From Parus major (taxonomy: Eukaryota; Chordata; Aves; Passeriformes; Paridae): a stretch of DNA of 64,000 bases. The stretch covers positions 8,757,069-8,821,068 of the forward strand of contig NC_031770.1 of NCBI RefSeq assembly GCF_001522545.3, given 5' to 3'. Positions within the stretch are counted from its first letter, which is position 1. Each line of letters starts with the position of its first letter. The notes beneath the pieces are model-generated. The model searched no databases. It saw nothing but the letters and a program-made list of their open reading frames with translations, and was not told where the DNA came from. Of the stretch, positions 11,721 through 25,100 are shown piece by piece. The position numbers were made by a program, and so were the translations under genes.

Positions 11721-14700
11721 ATGTATAATGCCAGGATGCTTCTTCCCTCATGGATGTTTCATTATGTCTTGCTGACCCCTCCATGGCAGCTTAGTCTGCC
11801 AGGGTCTGCTGGCTATTCCAGGTCTTAAAAGCTGGAGAGGACACAATATATCTTTTGACTGCATCAGACAGCAGCTTGGCACTAAGCTGGCAGCCTAGAC
11901 ACAGTATTTTTCACCCTCTGCAGCTCCATGAAGCTGCACGTGCAACTGCATCCCCCCAAAAAGCGTCCATGATGAATGGGAGCTTTTTCTTCTGCTAACT
12001 GAAATAGCAGAATTTCTGCATTAACTCCAAAAATGAAAAATATGGATTCCCTGGGGAGGAGTTTCTATCCAAAACACAAAGAATTGTATGTTTTTGGGCA
12101 AAAAAGTTGCTGCAAGTAATAGGGTTTCTAATTGCAGAGCTTACTTGCTCTTACCATGCTGTTTAGAGGATGAGAGATGCTTTAGCAGGGCACGATGAGC
12201 GCTCCCATGTGCAGTTCTCTCCATGCACCCTTGCAGCTGTCACATAAAGCATCAGTACTGACCCCACCACTACCATTTTGACTTCTACCTTTTTCCCCTC
12301 CCCTGGGGGTTACTCTTTCTGCCCTGTCCCTCCTTATGCCAGGCAAACCCTCCTTGCCACTGCAGGCGGCTGCTGGGATGAACTCAGTGTATTTCACAAC
12401 CACGTGAACTGGCAATCCTGGCACCTCCTTGCAGAGGCTGGAACAGACTGTGCAGAGCCTGAACCAGGGGTGAGTCAGGCTCCATGAATTTCTTTCCTCT
12501 GTGCAAGCCCAGTCTGATCCTGACCATATCACAACCTTTTCTCTGTGCCCATCAGCAAGCAAGAGCCCAACTTGCTATCACCTTGTGCTATACAGTCAGC
12601 CAACAAACTGCCAGGTTTCAAGTCTTCCTTTATGTTTTTTTTTTTTTTTAATTTTAATTTTGCAGTCAGTGCCTTTTTTCCCCTCTGGTCCTTTAGTGCC
12701 TTCCTTGTGTTGCTCATGTGCTGTTCAGACTTTGTTCTTGAATGTTTTGAAGTGGCCTTCAGGGTTTGCATCTCTCTCACCCAAGACTTGGATGTGATGA
12801 ACACCAAGGGACCAGAAAAGGGGGGCAGACTGTGTCCTTTGGAGCCTTCCTGCCCCCTACTCTTCTTCTTTCTCACTTGTCTTCCTCCACTGCCCACAGT
12901 GGTGTATGCTGACCCTACCATGTCCCAGAAGATGGAAGGAGATGCTTCGCTCAAATGTTGCCCGGCTCATTTCTTCTTTAACAAATTATTTATTAATAAA
13001 TAATAAATCTCTTCTTTAATAAAGAGATCATTTAGTTTCGTTTTTCATCACTTTATTTCTCAGCTAGCTCAAACAGCATCTGCTGGGCCCACCAGTGGTA
13101 AGACTGGCTGCTTTTCTAGAAAATCTAGTTGTTTTAGTCAATTATGCTGGCAAGCGAACTTTTTCAGCATGGCAAACTGTCCTGTGCCAAGGGCTGATGC
13201 TCCATGAGACTGGTGAGCCTCAGCAAAGTGACACTGTGAGATTGGTGGACTGACAATAAGGATATGTGAGGACAAATTTAGTCTCACCAGCACCCCCAGG
13301 ACAGACTGAGGTTGCTTAGGAAAGGCCTAAAGCCCCTACATCCCCTTGCAAATCTGGTCCTGATGTGGCACTCCAGCTAAATCTTGCAAGTGCCAATGCA
13401 CACATTCTTCCTTGCCAAGTAATTAAAATCCAGTGGGCAAACGATGGAGTAGAAGGAAGGTGGGGATACTAAGTACCTCAAGCAGTGGACAGGAATTTGT
13501 TTTCCCCTTCAGAGATATGCAGGAGAAATTTAATGGTCACTTAGAGCAGAACTTCCCTATAGATTCTCAGCACTGGCCTAAATTTCAGTTAAGGTGTTTG
13601 ATTTGGCACACAACATTTTGCTAACCCAGCTGAGCTTTACATCCCATATCTACAGTCTGAAAACCTGGTGCTCAGATCCTTGGGAGCCTCACCTCTTCAA
13701 GAGGAGCTGTAAAACCTTCTAAGCTTTTCTACAGCCCTCCATGACCTTCAGGTCTGACAACTTTACATGAAAGAAGCTGGTTTTGCACAAAAAGGTGTTA
13801 ATAAAATTATTCTTGTTGGCACACAATATGAAGGGTGTCTTCAACTCTGAAAGGACACAGGCATGCAGATATTACTGACAACTAGACAAGAGTAACAATA
13901 TATATTCCTCATAATGCTACCTTGCTGTGGCAAATAAGACTGATAAACTCTGATGCAGACTTATCCACTATTTAATTATCTAGAAATTGGCCCCCAGTGC
14001 TTATCTTTATCTTGTGCAGGAGCTTCTGTCCCCCAACAAGGAGACCCAAGAGCATGGTCCACCACTGCCACTTGTTTGGAGCAAGGCTTGGATCACACTC
14101 CTCACAAATGACAGCTGAGCCTTTGCCAAAGTGTGGGTGCAAAAGAGGACCAAAAAATGTACCAGAAGTCTCTGCCAAAAGCTTGAAGAGATGTCTGGTG
14201 TGGATGCAGAGGCAAGTACAGCACACCCCACAAAGGCAGATGCTACAAAATCATCAAGGGCATGAGATGAAAGTGCAAATTGCTTGGGTTTTTTATGCTG
14301 AAACTTCCCCCTTCAGCACCACAGATTTCATCACAAAAGAGCAGTAGAGGAGGTAGCCCTTGGTCCTGCTCAAGGACTGCTTCTTTTCTCCTGCATCCTC
14401 TTGACCCTCCTCTGCCTCCTCAAGTCTCTTGAGGCAATCTGAGGTCATTTTCACATCTGAAAAATTACTGCTAGAGACCAACCCCTCAATTTGTTCCAGG
14501 ACTTGAAGAGTGAGAGGAAATTCTTTCTTGCCATAAAGATATTTAAACAGAAACTGTGTTGGCAGAAATGTAAGGGTTTACTGGCCCTATCTGCATTTAG
14601 ATACATTCTGTTACACAGGATGATGCAATCCTTGTCTATCCCAACAGAAGCACAATTAAGAAATTCCCTATGTTTTCTGATGGTTGGAGAGGCTTTTCTC

Positions 14701-15830
14701 AGAGATCACAACTTATTCTATGTGTTTGTTGTTATTATTACTTACGTTCCCTTAGAAATAAAATCCAAAGAATCTTAATAAGAAGAAATAAATACCATTA
14801 TTTCTGCTCTTTAATTAATAACTATCATTAAATCAGTCTTATTATCACTCCTATTAGTTTTCTACCTTGGAAATTCCATTTTCTTGCAGAAATCAGGGTG
14901 AGGTACTCTTTCAACAAATCTCCAAAACTAGTAATCTCTAGAATCATCTGGAAGTTGCACAGTAAAAACTAGACTCCCCCACATTATTTTTTCCACTACA
15001 ATCCTGGGTTTGCCAAATGTCTTGAGAACTCACATCAAACCCAATGGCTGATGGTCACTCCAGCTGTTGGAGCAGCAACTTTCCCTACTCTGTCTCAAGT
15101 TTGTACCCATGAATTTTGTCCATGGCTAGAATTTACAGATGGCTTGCTTGCCTGGGGGCAGGGAGTAACACTTCCACACACAGTCATTTCTGCTTTGTTA
15201 AATTATTTGGCAGCCACGCTTCACGTTAACAGATGCTTTTGCAAATACCCAAAAGTTGGTAGCACTTCCAAGATGGTATCCAAAACTTATCACACAGTAG
15301 AAGACAATTATATGATCTTCAAAATCCTTCACATTTTTTTAGAAAACACTGTCTTGACCCCTGCTCAGTGTAAATCACGGGAGGAATTTATCCTAAATAC
15401 CCCCAGATCTCATAACAAATCCCTGCTGCTTTTACAGGGTCGGGCTCCTCCTTTCTGGATGGACAAACTTTGTATGCAGGAGTGTGTGCAGCATTGCTTT
15501 CCATCTCCACAGAAATTCTCCTCACTTTGCTAGATTGATATTGTTTCTTACAACCAAATGAAATGAGACCCTCACTGAGGACTGAATTTCAAGGGGGAAT
15601 TTCACACTGAAAAAGAACTGGAGAAAAAAAACCAACCAGTCCCTCACTGCCTAGGGTGTGAGACAGGCAGGATTGCCTTGATGCTCTTTTTCCAAGGGTT
15701 GGAGCACTAGGAGAGGCTCCAGAGGCAGCTCTGCAAAGCCCAACCCCCAAAATACATATTTTCACAAAACAAACCCCAAACTAACCAAACTTCCCAGCAA
15801 AATACCTATTTCAGATGCTGCTGCAGAGAG
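11721..15830. other. Non-coding DNA
   Basis: No transposon or gene recognised. A T-rich run lies at 12634-12649 and a small hairpin-forming AT segment at 13007-13028. The 160-codon plus frame at 15051-15533 and the 152-codon plus frame at 12545-13003 have no recognisable motifs and lack convincing splice structure. Confidence 0.55.
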
Positions 15831-16759
15831 GTAGCTGTAGAAATATTAGGAGTAACAACTAATCTGTTAATCATTGCTATTAATAATGAATTTGTCCTTC
15901 TGTGTCTCTTTTCATCCACAGACATATCAAAGGACTGAAGGACACAAACATTAGCTAAGCATCACTGTGTCTCTCCTACCGATGGGGCCAGAGCAGTTTG
16001 AGAGATCTGGAACTTGGCACCCGGGATAAAGCAGTAACTTGCCGGAGATATTAAACTCTGGAATCGGTGCCAGAAGCAGGAGCCAAACAAAGCCTGCACT
16101 GGAATCAATTTTCAGGCTTTTTTGGGATGGTTCTGTTTCACTTATTTTTTAAAACAAATATGTATTTGAGGAGCTGTGCTCATTATGGTGGTTTACTTAC
16201 CAGAGGCAAAGTTCTGTCCGTGGGTGATTATACGTGGGTGTCCCTCTGGAGCCTCTGCTGCGTGGCAGACTTCACCCATGGAGCCTTCAAATACAAACAC
16301 TGGAAAAAGGTCTTCTTCTGACCCTGTTTATTTTTTGAGAAACACTCCTGATTGAGATGGAAAATGCTCTCCCATCACCCCTAAGGCCAAGAGCCCCTTA
16401 TTTTTCCTGCTGGCCCCCATCATAGACTGTCCCCCCACCCCCAATAAATCAGTTAACACACCTATTTTTCCTAATACATCCAGCTGCCTTACAAAAAGCC
16501 AATGAATTATTCTTGGTTTTAGTGCAACCGCTGAAAATATTTCAAAGTGAAAAGGAATTGACCCAACCTACTGTGCACATTATTTATTCAGAGGTAGTAC
16601 AAAAACGAGTCCCTGATGTTACTAAAACAAATCCTAATAAGTACAGAGAGCATCAATTACAGGCTTCCCTTTATAGTCCTATATATCTCTTTGCCTTTCT
16701 AGAGATAGTATCACATGTGAGGGGGCACTGTGTTGGCTTTCAAATCTATTGAGCTTTCA
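15831..16759. other. Unique sequence with a weak plus-strand exon candidate
   Basis: The region is repeat-free. A 64-codon open stretch at 16523-16716 is preceded by a TTGGTTTTAG acceptor-like sequence and followed by GTGAGG, a good donor. It starts two bases into a codon and ends in phase 0. It has no recognisable domain and sits against a regulatory-looking block, so it may simply be conserved non-coding DNA. Confidence 0.25.
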
Positions 16760-17720
16760 TAATTATAACCTCCATTTTAACCTCTTTTATAGGACACACT
16801 ATACCATTTCACGTTATGTTCCTTGAATCCCAACCAACCCTAGGAGAAAGTGGCTTTAAAGCTCGCTCCTGATAAGATGTGCATAAAAAGGGAAATATTA
16901 AGCATTCACAACCTTATGCATACATTACATCAGGGTGCCAAGCACAAGGAAGAGCAAAGCAAAATAGATCTTGTGAGCCTCACTTGGACTTTTGCTTTTA
17001 GCTCAGTAAATATTCAGCATGCACGTAACCTGACATAATGGAACCAGGGAAATATTAACTGCAGTGAGATAGCTGGATTTTATTTTTTTTTTTTTTAGTC
17101 CAGTCTGTATGGAATGTCCTTCTATTTAATCAAAAAGCTTGGAATGATTCCTAATCTATCATAAAAAATTTTAAGGACATGATTAATTCCATTGTTTAAA
17201 TGCTGTTTTATTGCCTTAAGAAACTCTCATAAATGATCCCACACCTTTCCCTGTGATCATTTCCTTTTAAAGTAATATACTAATTAATTTCAATTAAATA
17301 TATGTAAAAGAAGATATATTTTGAAAAATGCTTCTCCCTTGCCATTTGCTAATATAGTGAAAAAGTGTAAACCTTGGAACATTTAGCATAGAAAATATTA
17401 ATTTTTGGTAATTTCTCAAGGGGACAATTTATTAAATGAAAGGCTTTTAACATTAGCTAAAAGCAGCCCTGTAAATCATGGGTGTCATCAAACTGCTTCA
17501 TCACTTCATTAATTTAAAAGATTATTATATGCGTAACTGACATAATTTTGAACAATGTTACATGGTTAATTTATTAATGTAGAAAAGCAGAAATGACATG
17601 CTGAATTGATTTATTATTATAATTGTATAATTTTAGGACTTTTCTCTGTGACTTTCACCAACAGAATAAATGATTCTGGGTGAAATTGTGCCATTATTTA
17701 AATTTTTTGTTCTTTTCTTT
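16760..17720. promoter_or_regulatory. Large AT-rich candidate conserved element
   Basis: About 950 bases of unique, CpG-poor DNA contain many homeodomain-type cores, for example TAATTAATT at 17281-17289 and an ATTAATTTAAAAG run near 17508. There is little simple repeat apart from a T run at 17084-17096. The part 17400-17690 in particular reads like a core of a vertebrate ultraconserved-type element. Enhancer activity is inferred from appearance only. Confidence 0.4.
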
Positions 17721-18928
17721 TCAAGGCAAGGCTACTCACTGATGTCTGCAAGGACTTGGGAAGAGGGGGTCCAGAAAGGCTCCTTGGTGTTTAAGCAGAA
17801 GCTGTTGAAAGACCTCCTTTACAACCCGTAATCATCTTGTGGTTTTAATAAATTTAAAATGCTTTTTGCCCCTTCCAGTAGTCAAAAAAGATTTAAAAGT
17901 TACTGTAGTTATTTCAAAAACCTGGTTCTGTGTAAGCTTGCTTAAATGTAAGTGTATATTTCTGAATTTTTTACATGCACAGAAAGGTGATTTTGGGTGG
18001 TGGATATTGCCCAGCTCCACTGCAGACCCCAGAGCCTTCCACAGCCCAGCCCCACGGTATTTTTGCTCATAATTGTATTGGTGAGAAGCTAGTGCTGGCT
18101 CTGTGCCCAAGATGAAAATAATGCAACATCATTTCTGCATGGAAAGCACAGTTCAACTCGTCCTCAAAACCAGTATACCACGTTTGGGATTTATTTTTAG
18201 ATTGAAATGATGCATGACTCTGGAACCCTGCAAAGCTGACGGAACATTCCTTGTTTCATCCAAAAGGTGTGTGTGCAAGGGACGGGAGGCACCACTGAAA
18301 CAGCCTTGCCTCGAAAATCAGGAATGAGGTTAAATCAGGATCTGGCTAAATGGAGCCCCGGATCATCATTTGAGCACACCACCCTTCGTGTGTAGCTTTG
18401 TGAATGTTGCTAGCACGCATCCCTTTAGCAGAGCCAAAAAAAGCCCAGCAATCCCCCCTGGCAGCCCAGAGCTCTGTGTCCCTGTGCTGCAGCCTGGCTC
18501 CCTCAGGAGTCAGAATTGTCACCAAGCAGTCATGGGTTTTGCCCGTGTTTTGGCTGAATTTCCCGGCCCCACACGCTGCATGGCTACGTTTGTGTCTGGA
18601 GCCAAGCTGTGTGGGAGCCCAGGTGACTGGGAAACACTCTGACCACGTGTTTACACCCCAAGAAACAAACACCTTCCCTAACACAAGCCTGGAAACCAGA
18701 AACCTTGTGGAGGGTTGCTACAGGCACGTCCTGTTTGGAGCAGCATTGATGTTGCACGGGGAGACAATGGCAGGTGCCAAAAACCATGGCAAGAGTCAGG
18801 CAGAGTAATTCCAGCCTGAGCCATCGGTCATGCCCTGGTTGGACCTCCAGTCCCCACTCCCACGGGATACAGGTGCCTGTGGGGCCATAAAACCACTAAC
18901 ATGGTACAGATGTCCCCAAAACCTTGGG

Positions 18929-19003
18929 TCACCTCCAGCCTCGCTTAACGCTAATGAGGAAATCCCTGCAAGTTTGTGTCACCTCCAGCCTCACCTAATG
19001 CTC
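18929..19003. repeat. Short tandem duplication, 50-bp period
   Basis: A segment beginning TCACCTCCAGCCTC at 18929 is repeated at 18979 with a few substitutions, and the similarity runs for roughly 28 bases in each copy. Confidence 0.6.
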
Positions 19004-21275
19004 ATGTTAAGCAGCCAAACCAAGATTTAGGGCTTAGATTACCACCTGAAAGGACCAGGAGCGAAATGGATACACTAACATCAAGGAAAAAAATTGTTTT
19101 TGTTAAAACCCATCATTTCAGCTGCATTGAGTTCTGCTGTACCAGTGTGAGCTTGAGCTGTGGGCACCTGTGTCAGGCCAGGAGCATGGGGCTGGGAGTG
19201 GGGAAATGTGGGCTCACCCTGAGTGACTCTCATGTGGGGTGTGAAAGCCTGGGCATGTCCCCAGACTCCTCTCTTTTGTCTGTTTTGAGTGATCTTTAGA
19301 TGAACAGACCCCCAGGTCTGGCCTCTAGGAGGGCCATCTCAGATGCCAATAATGAGGACAGCAAAAAGCTGAGAATTTCACAGTGGATAAATTTAAAATA
19401 CAAGTTAAAAACCGGACCATTTCAGAGCGGTGGTTAAGGTCCTCCATCATCAAATGGTGTCACAAGAGCATTCTGGGCAATTACTGACAATTTTTAAGAG
19501 AGTATTTTTCTTTCCCTGTAATCTTACATAATGCCTTTCATATGTAATACCTTGAGCATATGCAGTATGCAAAACACTCTACCAACTGTATACAGACAGA
19601 AATCATTTCACCATTAAGCACAGCCATGGCCAGGGTTGCAGAATGGTGACCAGATGGTCTGAGCACAGCACAGGCTGCAAGACTAAAGAGCTGGGAAAAA
19701 AAAAATTTAGCTGGGGCAAGCCCAGGCTCTTATGAAAAGCACCATGTGGTTTTTAATGTGCATGGAGTGAAGACAGGACCTCTGATTTTAAGATACTACC
19801 CCCCAAGATGTAAATTATCCAGAAAGGCATCCTTCATGCCATGAAGTTTCAGCCCATCACTCACGTATATTATTTCAGTGCTCACAAGTTATATAGGGCA
19901 TATTATAAATCTCCAATTATCTCTGGCATGTGCACAGTTGACTTTTATTTTTGATGATGTTAATTTTTAATTTTTTTTTTCCTAAGGGTGTCACTAAGGA
20001 CATGGGGAAACAATTTAGGAGATTAAAAAAAAAAAAAACCACCCCAAAAGAAAAAAACAGAGGAAAGATTTGAGCCAAATGCTTTCTTACAGGAAACATT
20101 TATTTGCACTTGAGTGTCTCATTTAACAAAGTCCCCCCATATTTTCTCACAACAGACAGGAACTTGTCTGCATTAGCATTTTAAGAAATGAATCCTAAAG
20201 ACCAGCAAGTGTCAATACTCTGTCACAAGTGGGATTGATGGCTCTTAACAGAGCTCTTCTCACATGAGTGCAAATGACTGTCTTTCAGTTCATCACAGAC
20301 ATTTTGGTCAACACAAACTTTTCCTATGTTCACAAGGCCTTTAAAATCCTTACAAAAGCAAAACGGAGGGGCTGGTCCTGTCCTACCACAATTAGTGGCA
20401 AAACTTCTCTTTGCTTGATGGAAAGAAAATGAGAGCCTAATTACCAGCAAATGAAATATTGTAATGTTCAGCAACCTGATCTTACAGATCACATCACAAA
20501 TAGAGAGCTTAAAAGGTGAGCTAGAGGGAATTTATAGAGAACAACAAATTTAAAAAATAATTTAGACACTCTACGTGATCTTGACTGGGTGAGTGCTGGG
20601 TAAAAAGAACTGGGTTTGATCTGAATATTTAGCACTGCAAACATCTGCTAGCCTTATTACAAAATTGCACTTTGGTTGTCGTAATTAACAACCACACGAT
20701 GCTGTTCTACACGTGATATTCACAAAATCAGAAAAAGATGGGATAGTGGAAGCACTCAATTAATGTAATTTCTGGATGTTATGTACTACTAGTGTGTGAC
20801 TCTCTTAGCTTCTCCCTTCTCTCCTGACACAGAGGGATCCCGTTTTCTTTTCTCTTTTTTTTCCTGTTTTTTTAATAAGAAAGATATTTTAACCAAAGTG
20901 ACAGCTTAGTTACAGATTTTCTTTTAGTGCAGATTGCCACTGGTAATGTCACCAGCTTGAACATGAGTAGTGCTGCCTCATGATGGCTGAAGGAAATCTG
21001 AAAGCCTCTCCCACTCTCAAGCTTAGGAAGACAAATCCAGACACGCAACAAAGATGAGAACAACAGAGTTCAACTAATAGTGTAAAGCTGCAAGGTTCAG
21101 TGTAACACTGGCTGTGCCCATGGAACAGAAGTCTCCTGGATTACAGTCACAGGCAGTAACTTAATTCAGATAATTAACCATCTATAAACCACCCAACAAG
21201 AACATGTACAAAGTCAATGGCAGAGTTCAGGGGTACTGTAGCCTGCCAGAAGTGGGGGAGAAAAAGAGGTTAAAG

Positions 21276-21293
21276 AAAAAAAAAAAAAAAAAA
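21276..21293 (+). repeat. Poly-A run
   Basis: Eighteen consecutive A. No retroposed body is recognisable upstream, so it is treated as a simple repeat. Confidence 0.85.
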
Positions 21294-22002
21294 GAAATCT
21301 TTTGGTTTCAAATATGTTCCTGTCAGGACAGGGTAAACTCAGGAGTGCCAGATATCTTTTGTGAAAAACAAAGTGACAACAAAGACCTACCAATACCGTC
21401 TCCCAACACTCCTCTCCCGCAATCACACTTAACAAATCAACCTTTTCAGACCAAAAATACTACAGTCCAAAGAAACTTCTGACAGCTATTTGGTTTTGGA
21501 CACCCCTTCTCCCAAGACATCAGCACCTTTGCAGCTGAACCAGCCATGAAAAAGAGGAGCTCACAAGACACCAATGCATTGGTTTTTCAACATGGATGCG
21601 CTAGACCTTCTCTGCTTCCCCACTGTTGGATTCCCCAGGTGCCATTTCCACCAGCACTGGAGATCTTTTGGCAGCAGATCCAACTTCTCCCCAGTTCCTC
21701 CAGCAGAGCAGCCTGCTTTCAGCCCCTCCAGCCCCAGGGAAGACTGGATCCTGGGGCAAGCAGAGGGTTGGCAATAAAGGGAGGGGTTTGTTGTCCAGAT
21801 GTTTCTCCACTCCATGGCTGGCAAGTGCACTAATGATGTGTGGACTTCCATTGATCCAGGTCCCAGACAAGGCATCTAAGCTGTGGAGAGCACAGAGATC
21901 CCAGTGTCACACTTGTCAGATTTGACTTGGCTTGGAGTTAGTCACTGATGTCACGCCTAGCGCTACCACGAGTTTCCCTGCTTTCCTTGGTGGTAAGGTA
22001 TC

Positions 22003-22143
22003 CACATCCTTTCCTCTTCATATTCATTCCTTGCTTTCACTTCTCCTTTTCTTCCTTTCTCTTTCCTTCTGCTTTCCTATTTCATCCTTTCCCAATTTCT
22101 CTTTTTCCCTCCTCTCATACTCTTTCCTCTTCCACCTTCTCAT
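22003..22143. repeat. 140-bp polypyrimidine tract
   Basis: The plus strand is almost entirely C and T, with an irregular TTCC/CTTT pattern and only scattered purines. Long homopyrimidine tracts can adopt triplex (H-DNA) structures; here it is too irregular for a clean microsatellite call. The 85-codon frame across it is an artefact of composition. Confidence 0.8.
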
Positions 22144-25100
22144 GACCACTTTCTTTTTCCTGAGTCAAAAAGCTAATGGAAAAATCTGACAGAAAAACCA
22201 AACAGGTGAGCTATTTAGATTGATCTTAAAAAGACAGCAACTCTGGATAGAGAAGTCACATCTCTGAATTCCAAAATTTTCCAAGTGGGAGATAATTTGG
22301 GGGAAGTATCCCTGTATGACGCTCTTGCTCTTACATTCCTTCCAGATGTTGTGGGTCCCCGTAGCAGATGAGACACTGGGTTAGATTTTAAGTTTTGAAC
22401 CCGTATGGCTTTTCTTATGTTCTTTTTTGAACCTAGGAATCAGATATTAGCCTCTTTATAGTGGGAAAGCTCTCTGTAGTGAACCATATGAAATTGAGAT
22501 GAGTGTTGTCCCTGAGGAATCATCCACACCATCTGTTGGAAAGAGGATTATGTTTCCTTAAACCCAACCTTTACAGATGTGTCTCCTACAGCGGTGATTC
22601 CACATAGTTACTGAATATTCTGCTCCAGTGCTTAACTGTTTTTGGTATGAGGAAGTTCTGTAATATCTCATCTAAATCTCCTTTACTGCATATTAAGCTG
22701 ATTATTTCTAATCCTTCCCTTAAAAGATATGGGCAAAAATCTCATTGCCCTCTTTCTACTAACCTTACAGAGAGCAGAAGACTGTCAGCACTCTCTTGCT
22801 AGCTTAAAAGAATCACATACCATCAACTTGTATATTGGTAATTTCATCCCAATATTATAGAAAACTTAAGTCTTCTTCTCTCCAGAGCAAGCTGTGCTCT
22901 TTCTGCCTCTGTGAGAGGCAATAGGGCAGGCTCTGAATTGTCTGAGAGAAAATGGCAGAGTCCATAAAGCAGGCAGGGTGCCCAGAGAAGATTTATGGCC
23001 AAGGCACTCAAGAGCTGTGTTGTCTGAGTGTTTCTCTTGGAAAGCTCTGCTCTTGGGGGCACAGCCAGCCCTTACCCCTGCCCCACTGGCAGCAGGGCTG
23101 CGGCATCGCTGCCGCTCCTCCAGCAGGGAAGGGATGGGTAATTAGCCTTTTTCAGGAGGAGTGCTGGAGACTACTAGAGGCAGAAGGGAAAGCAAACATT
23201 AAATAAAATCCAGGCAAGAGGGTAATATTTCCATCATCAAAGCTGACATACTGCACTGTGAATCCTTTGAGCAGCAGAAACCTTACGTGCAAACCACTCT
23301 GAAAGAGAAATCTTTGTATGAGCCCTTCTCCTAGGATAATTTTAGACTTTGGCACTTCTTTTCACAAGGACAATTTTAAATATGGAATTTTTAACAGACA
23401 TCCAAGGCCATTAGGTCATGGAATATGACTTCTTCTGAAACAGAGGCCAATGAATTTCACCTACATACCTCTACAAACATATTTTCAGGGAAAAGTTTGT
23501 TCACAAGTGGGAGTTTCTACAGGAAAAACTATATGCTTGGGAGGACAGGCAGCACACCAGGCAACCCAACTCCTGGAACTGCTGGACTCTGACACCAATA
23601 GAAGAGTGCTCAGAAAACTGTGTCCTTCCCACCCTATCTCACTTGTACCATTCCTCCAGGACAAAGCCACCAGTACTCACTTCTCCAAGCTAGACCTAGG
23701 CAGATCCATCTGGGACCTTCCAACAAACAGAACCTCCTCAGACCTGGTACCTAGTGTTGCTGGATGGGCACTGGAGCATATTCTCTGGTTTTGCATGGAG
23801 GTGGGGAGGACTTTGCTACAAAGGAAAGATGATAAGAACAGGGGAAGAAGACTAATAAGGCTGACACATCCCTTTGATAAATTTACTCAAAATCTCTGCT
23901 TTTTCCCTCTCCTAAACATGGATTGAAATGCTTGGCTTTATTTTTCTCATGAAAACCCATACTAAGATATTTATTCTGAGAGAAAACAGAATGAGAGAAA
24001 CAAACAGGAGACCCTGAATGTATTTTGGATGCTCCAGCATATTTGGATTTGAATAGTTTTCTCTCTTCTTTACAATTAATCTTCCTGTGCCTTTTTTGTT
24101 CAGCCTTCCAAGAAAACAGCATAGGAATTGCCCCAGCTGTAGTGCTGCTGTTTAGGAAGGAGATGCCAATTTAAGAGCTGGTTTTCTTTTATTAACTCCC
24201 TTTTTTAAAGGGCAATTCTTTTCCAAGGGTTTGGAAGTGCTAGTGAGGCAATGGACAGTAACATCAGAGAGGCAGAGTGTCTAAGCATAAGCACACAAGC
24301 AGTGGAAAGCTGCATATCCTTTCTATGCATTTCTATGCCTTCCTACTTCTCTCCAGAGTTTCCTTGTTTCTGGTGAGAGAAGTCTCTCCCAGCTCTCCTC
24401 TTTCACCACACTTTTCCCCATCTCTCTTTCCCTTGTCTGAGACTCTCTTTGGAGACCATCAGCTTTGTAGCTCCTTTCTGAGATGCTTTGACTTTGACCA
24501 TTGGTAGCACTGCCTGGGAATCTAAAGGGGATCTGGGGGGTGGAGTGGGAAAGAGGGGCTGATCTACACAGCTGTGCAGTCCATCCAGAAGATACTGGGT
24601 TGGTAACTCATCGCTGAAGTCTTTCAGCGAAAATCACTACAGAGTATCAAAGTGTAAACTCCTGCCAAGCATCAAAGAAATTTATTGGCCAAAGCAACAC
24701 ACATGAGCTTTTTTATGCTTGAATAGTGATGCTTCCAAAGGGCTAAATAAATGTTCAAGTATAATCACAGTTCATGCATGTGTTGATGGAGAAGAAGATA
24801 TCACGGAAATCAAAACAAACCAGCAGAACAATAAAACCAACAAAACCCTCAGTTCTGCCTCCCTCCCCCGCATGGTTAAAATCTCTTCAAATCAAGAGAG
24901 ACCGCATGGGCAGACAACTATGGGAGGCTTTACACTGATGTTTTCTTTCTTTGAAAAGGCTTTAAATGCTTTTCTCATGTTTTTACAAAAGCTTTTACAT
25001 TTTCCAGGGGTTCTCTTTCTGTCTGAATGCCACCGCCAGCAAAGGAAAGGAAATTCTTCATGTCCTTTTGTTGGAATTACGTCAAGGGCTTCATGAGAAA

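Larger units (their letters stand above)
17721..22002. other. Non-coding DNA with short simple repeats
   Basis: No gene recognised. Contents include a 50-bp tandem duplication (18929-19003), A runs at 20026-20038 and 21276-21293, and a T-rich run near 19970. The parts 18110-18250 and 19490-19590 are unique and AT-rich and could be regulatory. Overlapping frames on both strands at 21546-21925 have no recognisable product. Confidence 0.5.

Noticed and set aside
12529..13003. Overlapping 152- and 141-codon frames on opposite strands
   Set aside because: Both are driven by an A/T-rich homopolymer and lack domains; opposite-strand overlap argues against coding.
13007..13028. Seven-base-arm hairpin with AATAAA nearby as a transcript end
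   Set aside because: No gene upstream; AT-rich composition makes both features likely by chance.
15051..15533. 160-codon plus-strand open frame
   Set aside because: No motif, no start context and no convincing splice or promoter signals; length is within what chance gives in 64 kb.
23450..23926. 158-codon plus-strand open frame
   Set aside because: No recognisable family, and an overlapping minus-strand frame is also open; no flanking gene structure.
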